A model generated the notes under the pieces. That model worked only from the letters and a program-made list of their open reading frames with translations, did no database searches and was not told the origin of the DNA. From Bromus sterilis (lineage: Eukaryota; Streptophyta; Magnoliopsida; Poales; Poaceae), in the NCBI GenBank assembly GCA_950022295.1, contig OX465595.1, positions 432,692,270 to 432,756,269 on the forward strand: 64,000 nucleotides of DNA, read 5' to 3'. The translations under genes were made by a program, and so were the position numbers. Below, piece after piece: positions 32,127-44,688 of the stretch. Each line of letters begins with the position of its first letter. The first letter of the stretch is position 1.

Positions 32127-34992
32127 TGGCTCTAAAGAAGCGCTTTCGGGAGGCAGCCCGCAACGAATTTAGGTTTTTCTTTTTGCTTTTGTTCTGTTCT
32201 TAGTGGTCTTGATGATTGTTACTACTGTAGCAACATCATTGTATCTTTATTTTTCAAGCTTTGTGCCAAGTTTAGCCTCAGAGTGCTTGAAAGTTCAAAA
32301 GTTGGAGCTTGCTGTCCAGAAACAGATTCTGTCTTGTTGACGGGAAAATTCGCGATAAATCACCAGATCATCTTTTTGATCTGAATTTTTTTGACAGCAT
32401 GCTCCATACAATTGGCTTGCTAGCCCCTGTTCAAAGTTTTTTGATTTGAGTTGCAGAAGTACCTCGAATAAATTCCCCTTTCTCTGCTTTTCTGTTTTTC
32501 TCAGCTTCTGCCCCAGTTTTTCTTTTCGCAGTTTTGCAATTCTTAAGCTTGCTTTTTCTTTGCAAACTTTTTTGGGCAGGCAAGAGAAACAGTAGATCTT
32601 CCTGGAAATCTTTATTTGCAGTAGAGGAAAATTATTTCATTAGGGTACTAACCTCTCTAATCATCCTACAATGAGTTATGTATGAAGGGAGTTTTCAAGT
32701 GCGCGATGGAAGGTGATGAAAGAAGATCCAGGAGTGTCAAGCGCTCAAGCTTGGGGATGCCCAAGTGCACCCCCAATAAATATTCAAGGAGACTCAAGCG
32801 TCTAAGCTTGGGGATGCCCCCGGTGCATCCCCTTCTTCATCAACAATAATCGGTCTGTCTTTCGTTGCACTATATTTTTATCACTTCATGCGTTATGTGC
32901 TTTGCTTGGAGCGTCTCGCTCTTTACTTTTCTAGGTTTGTTTTGCTTTCTTTTATGTAGTAACAAGTTAGAACCCAACTTACTCTTTTGTGTGGGAGAGA
33001 AACACGCTCCACTTGAACTAGAACTCCTCATAGGAGTTGCATGCTTATTTCTTTTAGCTGTGAGTTGTTCTTTTTCTTTTCTTAGCTGCTGCTCTGTTTA
33101 GCTGTAGTGCTTTAGTTTTTCTAGAGCTTTTCTTTTCTGGTTGAACTTTCTATAGGTTGCATGTTTTATCTTGTTAGAGAGTTTTCCTGTTGCACTGAGT
33201 TCTGTGTCTTGACTAGAAAGTAGGTAGTTAAAGTTGCTTTTCTCTTTGAAGTAGTAACTTGCAATAGTTTTGAGGTATTGACTAGAGTAATGTTTGAACT
33301 TTTGGTGTCAAGAGCTCTTGCCTATTAGTGATAGATGTCGTATTTTGGGCAATCCGTGTGTTTTTCAAAAACCAAAAAACCCCTGTTGAGAACTCTAGCT
33401 ACTAGATGGATCACTAACCTCTGGAGGGTTCGAATATTAGAGTACACTCACGTATCATGAGTCGAGGATGCGCAAGGATAACCAAACCCCCATACACTCC
33501 TCCTCGGGGTACCTGTCTCTTTGTGAACCTCCTATTAGATTGAGAGTTACCAATAATAAGTGCATGAGTTCTTCGGACTAATGTGAGTATTCGAAAGTTG
33601 ACACTTCCACCTACCCATACTTTTTCTAGCCTCTTCGGTACCGTGCATTGCCCTTTCTCACCTCGAGAGTTGGCGCATACTTCGCCGGTGCATCCAAACC
33701 CTTGGCATGATACGCTCTGTCATCATAAGCCTCATTATATCTTTCCTCAAAACAGCCACCATACCTACCTACAAGGCATTTCCATAGCCTTTCCGAGATA
33801 CATTGCCATGCAACATCCACCCTCTCATGACTTGATCTTCATGTCATACATGCTACTTGCTTGATCGATGAGCCGCATGCTAGTTGGGCCTTGCCCTAAT
33901 CATTGCTACATGACGCGCTAGTATCATTGCATATCCTGCTATCCTGGCAGAGGCATACATTTGCATCATGATTAGTTACATTTTCTTTTTGTGAGTACCT
34001 TTGTAAAGTGTGAAGATCTCCTATATTCTTGTAAAATATAGAGTATTGCCCCTAAAGTGAGGAAAAGATCCCAAAGAGGACAAAATCAAAAGATCCCAAA
34101 GAGGACAAATGAGAGTTAAATAGAAAGAGCCATTGAGGCCACCAAAAAAAAAAGAGAAAAAGAAAAATAAAAAGAGAGAAGGGGGCATACTACTATTCCT
34201 TTTGAGAGATCCACACTAGTACTTCATCTTCTATCCCTTGTACTCCATAGAGATTATCATCATGCATATAGCTATGTGGGGAACTCTTACACTATAGAAC
34301 TTGGCTTATATATTCCAATGATGAGCCTCCTCAAACGAGCTCTAGGTCTTCTTGAGCAAGCAAGTTAGATGCACCCCCACTAGTTCCATTTGAGAGCTTT
34401 TAGCTCACATGTGCATCCGTTGTATGGCAATCCCTACTCCTCACATCATATCTATCATATGGCCTTCTCTCGCCTATGATTGTCCTCATTGATGTGAGCC
34501 TTTCACACACCTTTTTGTCTTCCTCCTCCACCCTTTTTCTGTTTCGCCTTTTAGGTGTCAACTTTTTTGCTCACGCTCATCCATTGCATGAGTGCTCAAA
34601 ATATCGAAAGGGAGTAGATCAGTTTGACTTGTACCTGGCTAGTGGTCTGGGGACGAGTCCAGATAAGAATCCAAAGGAGACTAAGTGTGAAACTTTAGTA
34701 GATAGTTGTTCTCAACAACCTTTTTTCTCTTTCTTCCCAGTCCCTTGCTTGCACGCAAACACCATCTGGAGACATTCGAGTCACGGACAGCAAGAGCTCT
34801 TGCACCTTTTGTTCTTTTGTTGCTTCTGTTAATGCCAATATAGACTCTTGCCTGTTAAGACTTGAATTGAATTGCATGCTTTGATTGATTTACTTAACAG
34901 TCCTTATTTGGCTGTGTGGCATGTCACCACAGAAATTATACTTGTTATCATTTACCTACTCGAGGACGAGCAGGAATTAAGCTTGGGGATGT
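32127..34992 (+). other. 3' non-coding region and polypurine tract of D
   Basis: It begins with the GGGAGGCAGCCC motif (32128-32159), has the duplicated AAGCTTGGGGATGCCC module (about 32747-32831), then sequence shared with B and C. It ends with GAGGACGAGCAGGAATTAA and the tract AAGCTTGGGGATGT (34979-34992). No convincing ORF; the 78- to 118-codon frames here show no domains. Confidence 0.75.
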
Positions 34993-36631
34993 TGATACGT
35001 CCCAAACGTATCTATAATTTCTGCTTGCTCCATGCATGTTTTGTGTGACTTTGCCATGTTTTGGTTGAACTTTATTACACTTTTAAACCAATTTGGACTA
35101 ACCTACTAACTCAGTGCACCCAGTTGCCAGCTTTTGGTTTTCTGATGTTTTTGTTTTTCAGGTTTTCCGGCTGATTAAAGTGCCCAAAAAATTCCGCAAA
35201 AATTATATTAAAAATCAGCGGGCAGGAAGCTTCCAGAATAACCAAGGGAGAGAGCCGGGACCACCACCAGGGAGCCAAAAGGGTCCCTGGCGCGGCCCCA
35301 ACCCTAGGGCGCGCCAGGCACCCTCCTGGCTGCCCTGGGTGGCCCCTCGACGCCCCCCTTCGCCTTTATAACCCCCTCGGGGTAGAAACCCCTAAAGAAG
35401 AACTCTTTTTCGCGGAAACCTCTCTGTTCCGCCGTCGCCGCCGTTTTCAGATCGGGGCTGCCTGGAGAAGCTGCCCCGGCACCCTGCCGGAAGAAGATCA
35501 CCCCTCCGGGAGACCATCCATAGCCATGGACGCCTCCCGTATGTACCGTGAGTAGTCCCCCATGGACCATGGGTCCGTGATCAGTAGCTATGTGATGTCC
35601 TCTCCCTCTTTTGTGCTTCCACTTTCGAGACCTCGTGAGCTGCCTCACATGATCGAGGCACCTATGTAATTTTCTGCTGTTGCTATGCTGAGTTTGTTGG
35701 GATCTGATGGATTATGAGACTATGTTCAGATTGTGATGAGTAATATATTTGGTTTGCCCTTTTATATTTTGTTCTTGAGTAAATTCTTGCATGTTCTCCG
35801 TTGCAGTATTTGCTTTGGCCAAGTTATTTGCTTGCAACTCCAAGAGAGAGCGTTATGCTCGATTGTGGGTTCAGCCCCCTGATGTCTAGCTTGAGTGACA
35901 GAAACATGAGACTAGGGGATGTTTTGTTGCCACCAGGGATAAAACAACGGTGATTGTGCCTATTGGTGTAAGAATTGTTTACTTTACGCAAAGTTCTTTT
36001 AATGCAGTTGTCTGTTGCTTTGAGTTTACACTTTGGGTGGGATTCACAACTTAATACCAGCGAGATGTTCTGGATAGATATCTCAAGGTGGATGATTCGT
36101 AGTAGATGCAGATGGATTTCGGTCTACTTACCTTGGCGTACTGCCCATTGCTTTTGAGCCCTTCCTTTCTTTGCAGCATAGTTAGCATTGCGGTGCCTTC
36201 ATAATCCTGTCAATTGCCCAACTGTGATTTGTTTACCTCGCTAGCATTTTTATCGTCTTTTGGGAGAGAGACATCACTAGTGAAAATCACGGGACTCCGG
36301 TCCATCTTCATACCATTGTTCACACCCACTATTTACCTTTCTGTTTTACTTTTACTAGTACCTTTTTATCTCTTGCATTTGATCCTTTCTAAACGACAAG
36401 GCCGGAGGAATTGACAACTCCTCTGAACTTTTTGGGAGAAAAGTTATTTGTTTTGTGCAGGTCCACGACAACTACACGCGTCAGAATAATTTCTGGCGCC
36501 GTTGCCACCTATCATACTTATCGTTGAGTCCTACTGGAGACAAACCTTGGTATCTTTACTGAGGGAAATTACCGCTACACTCCATCTCAACCTTCCACTT
36601 GGGGTAACCAACGAGGGGCGAGAAGCCATCA
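34993..36631 (+). repeat. 3' LTR of D
   Basis: 1,639 bases, nearly identical to 28213-29850. The TATA box has changed to TTTATAA (35365-35371). Followed directly by TSD GGACC and the remainder of C. Confidence 0.93.
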
Positions 36632-36636
36632 GGACC

Positions 36637-37345
36637 CTTCACATTATAGAACTTGGCTTGTATATTCCAATGATGAGCCTCCTCAAACGAGCTCTAGGTC
36701 TTCTTGAGCAAGCAAGTTAGATGCACCCCCACTACTCCCCTTGGAGAGCTTTTAGCTCATATGTGCATCCGTTGTGTGGTAATCCCTACTCCTCACATCA
36801 TATCTATCATATGGCCTTCTCTCGCCTATGATTGTCCTCATTGATGTGAGCCTTTCACACCTTTTTTGTCTTCCTCCTCCACCTTCTTTCTGTTTCGCCT
36901 TTTAGGTGTCAACTTTCTTACTCACGCTCATCCATTAAATGAGTGCTCAAAATATCGAAAGGGAGTGGATCAGTTTGACTTGTACCTGGCTAGTGGTCTG
37001 GGAACGAGTCCAGATAAGAATCCAAAGGAGACCAAGTGTGAAACTTTAGTAGATAGTTGTTCTAAACAACCTTTTTTTCTCTTGTATTTCCCTATCCCTT
37101 GCTTGCACGCAAACACCATCTAGAGACATTCGAGTCACGGACAGCGAGAGCTCTTGCACCTTTTGTTCTTTTGTTGCTTGTGTCAATGCTATTATAGACT
37201 CTTGCTCGTTAAGACTTGAATGAATTGCATGCTTTGATTGCTTTACTTAAAAGTCCTTTTATGGTTGTGTGGCATGTCACCACAGAAATTATGCTTGTTA
37301 TCGTTTACCTACTCGAGGACGAGCAGGAATTAAGCTTGGGGATGT
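36637..37345 (+). other. Distal 3' non-coding region and polypurine tract of C
   Basis: Continues C after element D. It is collinear with 34280-34992 of D and with 21120-21844 of B, ending with AAGCTTGGGGATGT (37332-37345) before the 3' LTR. Confidence 0.85.
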
Positions 37346-38984
37346 TGATACGTCCCAAACGTATCTATAATTTCTGCTTGTTCCATGCATTTTTTGTGTG
37401 ACTTTGCCATGTTTTGCTTGAACTTTCATACACTTTTAAACCTATTTGGAATAACCTATTAACTCAGTGCACCTAGTTGCCAGTTTCTGTTTTCTGCTGT
37501 TTTTGTATTTCAGGTTTTCCGTCCATTAAAAGTGCTCCAAAAATTCCGGGAAAAAGATATAAAAATCAGCGCAACAGAAGCTTCCGGAATCACCAAGAGA
37601 GGGAAGGGGGGACACCACCAGGCAGCCAGGAGGGCAGGTGGCGCGGCCCCACCCTGGGCCACGCCAGGGACCCTCCTGACTGCCTCGGGGGTCCCCTCGA
37701 TGCCCCCCTTCGCCTATATTTACCCCTCGGGGTGGAAACCCCTAATACGAACTCCTCTTTAGCGATCTCGCCTCTGTTCCGCCGCCGCCGCCGTTTCTAG
37801 ATCGGGGCTGCCTGGAGAAGCTGCTCTGGCACCCTGCCGGGAGAAGCTATCCTCTCCGGGGGACCCTCCATAGCCATGGACGCCTCCCAATGTACCATGA
37901 GTAGTTTCCCTTGGACCATGGGTCCGTGACCAGTAGCTATGTGATCTATCTCTCCCCCTTTTGTGCTTCCACTTTCGAGTCCTCGTGAGCTGCCTCACAT
38001 GATCGAGGCATCTATGTAATTTCTGTTGTTGCTATGCTGAGTTTGTTGGGATTCGATGGATTATGAGACTATGTTCAGATTGTGATGAGTAATATATTTG
38101 GTTCTTCTCTTTTATATTTTGTTCTTGAGTAAATTCTAGCATGTTCTCCGTTGCGGTATTTGCTTTGGCCAAGTATTTTATTTGCAACTCCAAGAGAGAG
38201 AGTTATGCTCGATTGTGGGTTCAGCCCCTTGATGTCTAGCTTGAGTGACAGAAACATGAGACTAGGGGATGTGTTGTGGCCACCAGGGATAAAACAACGG
38301 TGCTTGTACCTGCGGGTGCAAGGATTGTTTACTTTACGCAAAGTTCTTTTAATGCAGTTGTCTGTTGCTTTGAGTTTACACTTTGGGTGGGATTCGCAAC
38401 TTAATACCAGCGAGATGTTCTGGATAGATATCTCAAGGTGGATGATTCGTAGTAGATGCAGATGGATTTCGATCTACTTACCTTGGCGTACTACTCATTG
38501 CTTTTGAGCCCTTCCTTTCTTTGCAGCATAGTTAGCATTGCGGTGCCTTCATAATCCTGTTAATTGCCCAACTGTGATTTTTTTACCTCGCTAGCACTTT
38601 TATCGTCTTTTGGGAGAGAGACATCACTAGTGAAAATCACGGGACCTTGGTCCATCTTCACATTATTGTTCACACCCTCAATTTACATTCAGCTTTTACT
38701 TTCCTTTGCACCTTTTATCTCTTGCGTTGATCCTTTGTAAACGACAAGGCCAGAGGAATTGAGAACTCCTCTGTACTTGTTGGGAGAAAAGTTATTTGTT
38801 GCTGTGTGCAGGTCCACGACAACACCCTAGTCAGGAAGAAATTTTTGGCGACGTTGCCACCTACTTGTATCTCCTGAGTCCTACTGGTTCGATAACCTTG
38901 GTATCTTCACCGAGGGAAACTTGCTACTGCACTGCATCTCAAACCTTCCACTTGGGGTAACCACCGAGGGGCGAGAAGCAATCA
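37346..38984 (+). repeat. 3' LTR of C
   Basis: 1,639 bases, TGATACGTCC to AATCA. Retains the CCGCCGCCGCCG stretch near 37781-37792 that is missing from the 5' LTR. TATA-like TATATTTA at 37715-37722. Confidence 0.92.
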
Positions 38985-38989
38985 TCATC

Positions 38990-40713
38990 CCAGACGAATG
39001 TTTCTGATTTCCTCGGAAGTCGGTATAGGGGGATTGCCTTTTCCCCGAGCCGGCTGATAAACCGACTTAGGGCGGCTACACGTCCTGTGAGTCGTTAGAC
39101 TCCCTTTACAGAGGCCGGATTCTGAAGAGTCATGATAGCGTTGATTTTCTCCGGGTTTGCCTCGATGCCTCTCTCTGATACTATGTATCCAAGGAGCTTA
39201 CCTGCAGGTACCCCAAAGGTGCATTTGGCGGGTTTAACTTCATCTGATACTTGCGTAGATTTTTGAAGGTTTCCTATAAGTCACTGATGAGTGAGTCGGC
39301 TAGTTGGGATTTGATCACTATATCATCCACATAAGCGTGCACGTTGCGCCCAATTTGCTCTTTGAGGCAACTCTGCACTGTTCGCTGATATGTGGCTCCC
39401 ACATTCTTAAGCCCGAAAGGCATAGAAGTGTGATAGTAGATCCCGAAGGGAGTGATGAAAGCCGTTTTCCCTTGATCCTCAAGGGCCATCTTGATCTAGT
39501 GATAACCAGAGTAGGCCTCAAGGAAACATAAGAGCTCACATCCCGTAGTCGAGTCTATGATCTGGTCAATACGAGGCAGCGCAAAGGGATCCCTCGGGCA
39601 GGCCTTATTTAAGTCAGTGTAGTCGATACACATACGCCAGGTCCCGTTCTTTTTCAAAACGAGGACCGGGTTTGCTAGCCATTCCGGATAGAAGACTTCC
39701 ATGATGAACCCGGCGGCAAGGTGCCGGGCTATCTCTTCCCCAATAGCGTTTCTCCTTTCGTCGTTGAAATGGCGAAGGAATTTCTTAACCGACTTTAGCT
39801 TTGGATCTATGTTTAGGTGGTGGTCAGCGAGTTCCCTCGGGACACCTGGCATATCGGAGGGTTTCCATGCAAAGATGTCCCGATTCTCACGGAGGAACTC
39901 GATGAGCACGCTTTCCTATTTATCAGATAACTCTGTCCCAATGATGAACTGCTGAGAAGAGTCACCAGGGACAAATTCAACTTTCTTTGTATCCTGAGCC
40001 GGTTGGAACTTGGGATTGTTGTCCGGAGTGGGTTTCTTCAGGATTGTGGGGCCTGCCGGGTCTAACTTCTCTTGGTATACTGACAACTCCTCTTTGGCGC
40101 ATGCCGACTTGGCAAATTTGATGTGTTGTTCGTCACACTCCACTGCCCTGGACCGACTTCCATCTACTGTGATTGAGCCATTAGGACCCGACATCTTTAG
40201 CTTCAAGTAGACATAACATGGCCGAGTCATGAATTTAGCATATGCCGGTCTGCCTAAAATGGCGTGATATGGACTCTCGAGTTTTACCACTTCAAAGAGT
40301 ATGAGCTCGGAGCGGAAATTTTTGGCATTTCCAAAAGCCGTATCCAGGTAGATCTTGCCTATCAGACGTGCCCATGGAAAACGGTGTTGGAGGGTTGCAG
40401 CTATTTTTGGGTCAGTCCCATCCTGCAAAAAGTTTCGTAGTAAAGGATGTTGATGCTGCTTCCTCCGTCCATGAGTACTTTTTCAAGTGTATATCCTCCA
40501 TTTTGTGGAGAGACTACTAGAGCGAGCGCTCCCGGGTTATCTACCACCGGGGGGGTGGTCATCCCTTGTCCAAGTGATTGGTTGTTCTGACCAATTAAGC
40601 CACCTAGGCCAAGCCGGCTCTGTAGTCATAGCCATAGGGGCTCTCCGTTGGAGCTTCTTATCCCTCCGACAACTGCTGGTGGTGAAAACGTGATATGTTG
40701 CACGGTCATGGAG
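38990..40713 (-). pseudogene. Element A protease and reverse transcriptase
   Basis: On the minus strand the protease active site DGGSS lies near 40470 and the protease end ILGRPAYAKF near 40250, in different frames. Reverse transcriptase follows from about 39909: GTWRMCIDYTDLNKACP (near 39630), ALPRID (near 39575), SMPFGL (near 39415), and the catalytic AYVDDIV (near 39325), then the thumb and connection region to 38990. In-frame stops occur near 39496, 39274 and 39100, and at least one frameshift is in the protease. The style of the motifs is that of the Tat lineage. Confidence 0.9.
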
Positions 40714-43083
40714 TTATTTTGGGTTTGCTTGAAATCCAACAAGCCCTGATTTATTTTGCTGGCCCCCTCCTCCGGGTCCTTGGTGTTGAGGCATTGCGCC
40801 GGCTCCTTGATAACCAGGATTTTGGTTGTTACTGTTCTGGCCGGCTCCCCCACCTGACCTGGGAGGTCCCTGGTTCCCACGCCGTGCAAACTCTTTCATG
40901 AAATTGCAATCTTCCCAGGTGTGGTTGGCTGGGCGACCGGGTTTACTATGAGTTGGGCAAGGACTCTTCATAGCTGCTTCAAAGCTGTTTGGACGAAAAT
41001 TCCCTTCCGACTTGCGGTAGTTGTTGCCCCCCTGCTTCTGCCTTTGGGAGCCGACATTTGTGTTGGCTACGAAGTCAGAAGTAGTCTGATCAATTCGTCG
41101 CTTGGTTTGCTGATTCTGATTCTGGGATGTCTTGCCACCATTTTTTTTCTGGCCGGCTTTATCCTGTTGAGGGTTAGTATCCTTGGTTTTGTCAGACTCG
41201 GCATATTTTCTAACCGCGTTCATGAGTTCTCCTATATCTTTGACCGTCCTCTTGAGTCGGCCATACTTGTGCACTAAGGGCTCAAACTTACAGTTCCTTT
41301 CCAAGACAATGACGGCTGTTTGGGCAGTGAAAGTGTCCGAGGAGTGGATTATTTCTGCTACCCGTCGTGCCCAACTCAGGGTAGACTCTCCTTCCTTCTG
41401 GACACAATGCTCCAAGTCAACAATTGTGGTAGCTCGCCGACAAGTGACTTGGAAGTTCTGGATGAACTTTTCCTTGAGATCTGCCTTGGAGATGACAGAG
41501 TTCTCTGGGAGATTTTTGAACCATGTGCGAGCCGGCCCTTCCAACATCATTGTGAGGTAACGGGCGCAAACTCCTTCGCTGGCTTGTAACATTTCCATGG
41601 CTAGGTCATAACTTTCGATCCAAGCTGTCGGGTCCATGTCAGCAGTATAGTTCGCGATCTTACGTGGTCCCTTGAAATCTGATGGAAAGCGTGTATTTCG
41701 CAGAGCCGGCACCAGGCATCGGTTGCCCACGGATCTGCTGGTGAACTCGGTGTTTTGATCTTGGGGTGGAGATTAGGCCACCGGCTCTATACGGCGTTCG
41801 GGATTGGAGCCGGCCGATAGGTCTTGGATCCTTATTGGCCCCTGAGGGTCCAGGAGTGGTGGAGCTCTACGCTGGCGATGGCTGCTCGAGCCGGGTGGAG
41901 CTGGTGAGTCCACCTGCCAGCTCACACTTTGATATGGGGTCTCGTGTAAGTATTGGAATCCCTGTGAGTACTGGGCTTGTTGTGTGATTTCAGTTTTGAG
42001 AAAATCGATTGCCCCTCGAGTGGCTTGGTCCTCCGGAGTATCTCCATGCACGGGCACGCTTGCGAGGAACCGTGTCGCTGCCACCACGTTGGCCATGGGG
42101 TTATTGAAATGATTCGGAGGTGTATGGAACCGTTCCTGCCGTGGTGAGGGGGCAGGTTGCCTTGGTGGCATGTACCCTGGAGGAGTCGACTGATGCGTAT
42201 CCTGGAATAGTATCCGTGCCTGGAGATCAGCAGGGATCCGTCTAACGGGCCCTGCAGGGCGTGTGTTGGCGAGACTTAGTTTCTGAGCTTCTATTAACTC
42301 TGACTCGTGTCATAAGCGCCTAGTTTCTTGGGCGAGTCGGGTTTCTCTCTCCACCATCTGTGCGTTCTGGGAGTTAATTTCCCTCCGTATGCTCATCACC
42401 TGGGCCTTGAGTCCATTGACCCTGGTTCTCCAGGCTTCCTGGTTTTCCGCAGTCATTGGTGCAGCTAAGGCTTCGTCCAGGGCGTTTAAGGCATCTGTGA
42501 GGACTTCTGCTCCCGTGAGAACTTCTTGCTGCTCCCTATCTGGATTAGGGGCCGTGTTGTGAGCCGTCTCTACGTTCCCATTTTTTGTTGCGCCCTGAGC
42601 CGGTTGACCTTCCTGCTCCTCGGTGCCTGCCATGAACACTGTCGCGTAGTATTGAGGCTCGTACTACGGGAAGTCGGGGTCATATTCTGTTGTTCCCGGG
42701 CCGAGTCTGTTGCTCCCGGCAGATCGGATGGAGCGGGTATCTGAGAAGCTTGTTTCACTGGGATGTGAGTCAGTGTCAGATGTTTCTTCTGAGGTGTTAG
42801 GCGTCGGGGACTCGATAGAGCGCGCCGACTCTGGAGATCCTGCAAGTAACCCAACAAAAGTGTGCCTTGAGTCGGCATATCGTCGACTCGAGGTTTCCAG
42901 GGGGACTTCAGGATCCGGCTCTGGCTCAGATCCGTATGTCTTCCTAATGAAGATGTGAATAGAATCGGCCGGGACCCGATACCCGGATTCGACGGAATCG
43001 GCTTCAGGGCCCCAAGTGGAGTCGTCGATGTAGAGCTTTCCACGCCGGCTTCTGGTGATTCGCCCATCAACAAATCCTTCCAT
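40714..43083 (-). pseudogene. Element A gag polyprotein with three internal stops
   Basis: One frame stays open from the primer site to 40714 except for stops at 42664-42666, 42310-42312 and 41773-41775. The first ATG is at 43083, close to the LTR as usual in Tat elements. It holds a low-complexity N-terminus, a coiled-coil-like stretch (about 42500-42310), a gag core with YTADMDPTAWIESYDLAM and EGPARTWFKNLP (41640-41510), a basic Gln/Asn-rich segment, and an unusual Cys-His motif (CPTHSKPG then WEDCNFMKEF, about 40965-40895). Two of the three stops are one C-to-T change away from sense codons. Confidence 0.85.
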
Positions 43084-43126
43084 ACCTTGCAGAGCTCCTC
43101 CTAGAATCTCAACACCTGCGAGCGCA

Positions 43127-43145
43127 GGCCCCACGGTGGGCGCCA
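43127..43145 (-). other. Primer-binding site of element A
   Basis: On the minus strand TGGCGCCCACCGTGGGGCC starts 7 bases after the LTR end. The TGGCGCC start is tRNA-like (CCA end), but the body does not match tRNA-Asp, and I cannot assign the tRNA with confidence. Confidence 0.6.
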
Positions 43146-43152
43146 ACTATCG

Positions 43153-43690
43153 TGGGAAAGTCACGGCAGATGTCCGTGGAGTCGTACTTATCGTGGGACC
43201 TTTGCTGCGAGGTGAATTCGAGGAGAGAGCCGACATAGACACGGGACTCGGCAGTTTACCAAGGTTCGGCCCCGACGGTGCGGTAAACACCTACTCCTGC
43301 TTCTTGGTTATTGTGGGATCGATTCCTCAATAGCAAGATCCGATCTTGTCGATTACAGAGGTGATGTTTCGCAACCTTAGTCTCGGGGAGATCTAGGTTA
43401 TATCGCTAGTTGTGTAGTCCTGGCTTGAGGTAAGTTCTGGCTCTGGCTCCCGTGGACCTCGGCTTATAAAGGTACCGGGTCCCGGGATTCCATGAGTCCG
43501 AATCCTACACGATGTGGAGTTCTATTCTACTTTATAAATTTACTACGTGCTATACAAGGTAAGTCGAATTCCTTCTAAGGCTTCAATCTTCACATTTGGC
43601 ACGTTCGACTCCTGGCCGGGTCTTCTTTGTGGGCCTTCATATGTAAGTCGGCCCAGAGGTTTCTGATGCCGGGTCTATGGGCCTGATCCA
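43153..43690 (-). repeat. 5' LTR of element A
   Basis: 538 bases. In element orientation it starts TGGATCAGGCCC (complement of 43690) and ends CTTTCCCA (complement of 43153). A TTTATAA box lies at the complement of 43464-43470. It matches 519-958 closely. Sequence beyond 43690 is unrelated to the flank at 959, so this is the outer edge of A. Confidence 0.88.
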
Positions 43691-44176
43691 TCCCCCCGAT
43701 AGAGTCCTCATTGAGTTGATCATTAACAACTTCTCTGGGAGTCAAATTTCTTGGATCTTATGCATAGCTTTCATTGTATCCATCATGGAAGACTTTAGAT
43801 GAGGCCAAGCCATCATGCAACTCTGCTCTAGAGATAGAAGAATTTTCCGTTCTCGAACTACTCTCGATAATGGGGTTACCATTGGAATCGTTCGACATCC
43901 TATTTTACATACTTTTATCATAGTGAAAATTGATAAAAATGCATGCAATTTATTCCATTGTGATCTCTTTATAATTGTGCACATAAATTAATATATAAAT
44001 CCCACCAAAACATGGATACTCTCTCATGTTCTTATTTCTAGCGACAAATGACCCTTAACATTAGTCTTTGGAAATTAAACAACACAAGGAAACTAAATAA
44101 CACGACAATACTGAGCCATACATAGATCAATGGGCTAAAAAGTATTTCCTCCATTGCTTCAGAATATTTGATTCAT
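43691..44176. other. Spacer between element A and the response regulator gene
   Basis: AT-rich, apparently low-copy sequence that includes the 3' UTR of the minus-strand response regulator gene (TATATATTAATTTATG around 43990) and a short minus-strand frame at 43758-43898. Confidence 0.5.
43758..43898 (-). other. Short possible coding remnant (46 codons) beside the LTR of A
   Basis: ATG at 43898 to TAA at 43758, Ser/Asn-rich (MSNDSNGNPIIESSSRTENS), and the same frame goes on past the stop to within 20 bases of element A. An AG (TGTAAAATAG) stands just before the ATG, so it could be part of an exon. No domain is recognised; it may be the end of a gene cut by element A, or chance. Confidence 0.2.
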
Positions 44177-44688
44177 CTAGACCATGGTGTTCTTCTTCTT
44201 GTTGATGACCTCCTCAATAAAAGAGTCGATAGCTTCAATATTCAATGGTTTCGGCACAAAAGCATCAACACCAGCACTTTTAAACACCTCCATGGCTTGG
44301 TCATCAGCTGACATCCCAACAATTTGAACGTCAGTTTCTCCCATAGCACGAATCTTTTCAACTGCCTTTCAAGCAACAAAATAAAAGACTTCTCAATCTA
44401 TTTTCATAGGTGAAACAAAGTTTTAAGTTTAGATAATAAAGTACAAAAAATGTAGAAGGGAAACTAAAGTACCTCCGGACGAGTCATTATTGGCATGTCC
44501 TTATCACAGAAAACAATATCAAACTTTTCCCCCTTAAGGAATAAATCAACTGCTTCTTTCCCATTCATGGCAAGACTAATCTCACAATGAAAGTTGCACA
44601 ACTTTGCTGAGAGTACCATCCTTTCAATCATGTTGTCTTCAACAAGTAGTACCTTCACGGAGGATGATCCTTGGGCTTTGGATGCCAT
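44177..44688 (-). CDS. Receiver-only two-component response regulator (type-C / ORR42-like)
   Basis: Two coding exons on the minus strand: 44473-44688 and 44177-44365, joined across a 107-base GT...AG intron, giving 134 residues. A single receiver domain fills the protein. The acidic pair E17/D18 is in LLVEDN, the phospho-acceptor D62 is in FCDKDMP, S91 is in VGMSAD and K111 is in VPKPL; there is no output domain. Proteins of this shape accept phosphate from histidine phosphotransfer proteins in cytokinin or osmosensing phosphorelays. DKDMP and the short length fit the type-C group (Arabidopsis ARR22/ARR24, rice ORR41/42 style). The frame is intact with all key residues, so the gene may be functional. 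It ends 487 bases from the LTR of element A, transcribed in the same direction. The position after MT reads RPE, where GPE is more usual. Confidence 0.85.

Larger units (their letters stand above)
28213..36631 (+). mobile_element. Element D, same family as C, inserted into the 3' region of C
   Basis: TSDs GGACC (28208-28212 and 36632-36636). LTRs 28213-29850 and 34993-36631 differ only at scattered positions over long stretches, suggesting a rather recent insertion. The internal region has primer sites, gag-protease and a 2.9-kb non-coding 3' part. As in C there is no reverse transcriptase or integrase. D is intact in structure and gives the reference layout for this family. Confidence 0.93.
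23553..38984 (+). mobile_element. Non-autonomous Athila-like LTR element C, nested in A
   Basis: TSDs TCATC (23548-23552 and 38985-38989) lie in the RT/RNase H region of element A. LTRs are 23553-25201 and 37346-38984, starting TGATACGTCC and ending CATCA. The internal region has a tRNA-Asp primer site, a gag-protease reading frame and a non-coding 3' part split by element D. There is no reverse transcriptase, RNase H or integrase. Confidence 0.92.
519..43690 (-). mobile_element. Outer Tat-type Ty3/gypsy LTR retrotransposon (element A)
   Basis: A large minus-strand element whose parts are scattered by nested insertions. From high to low coordinates it holds the 5' LTR (43153-43690), primer-binding site, gag, protease and reverse transcriptase (to 38990), part of RNase H (23310-23547), the rest of RNase H, a second RNase H and integrase (7504-9444), a long 3' region with an antisense ORF, and a truncated 3' LTR (519-958). 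Splitting by S1, B and C is shown by exact 5-bp target duplications and by protein similarity resuming on the far side of each. A second, archaeal-type RNase H between the gypsy RNase H and integrase, and the RT motif ALPRID, point to the Tat lineage. Multiple in-frame stops make it non-functional. Its own target duplication cannot be checked because the left end is outside the window. Confidence 0.9.
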
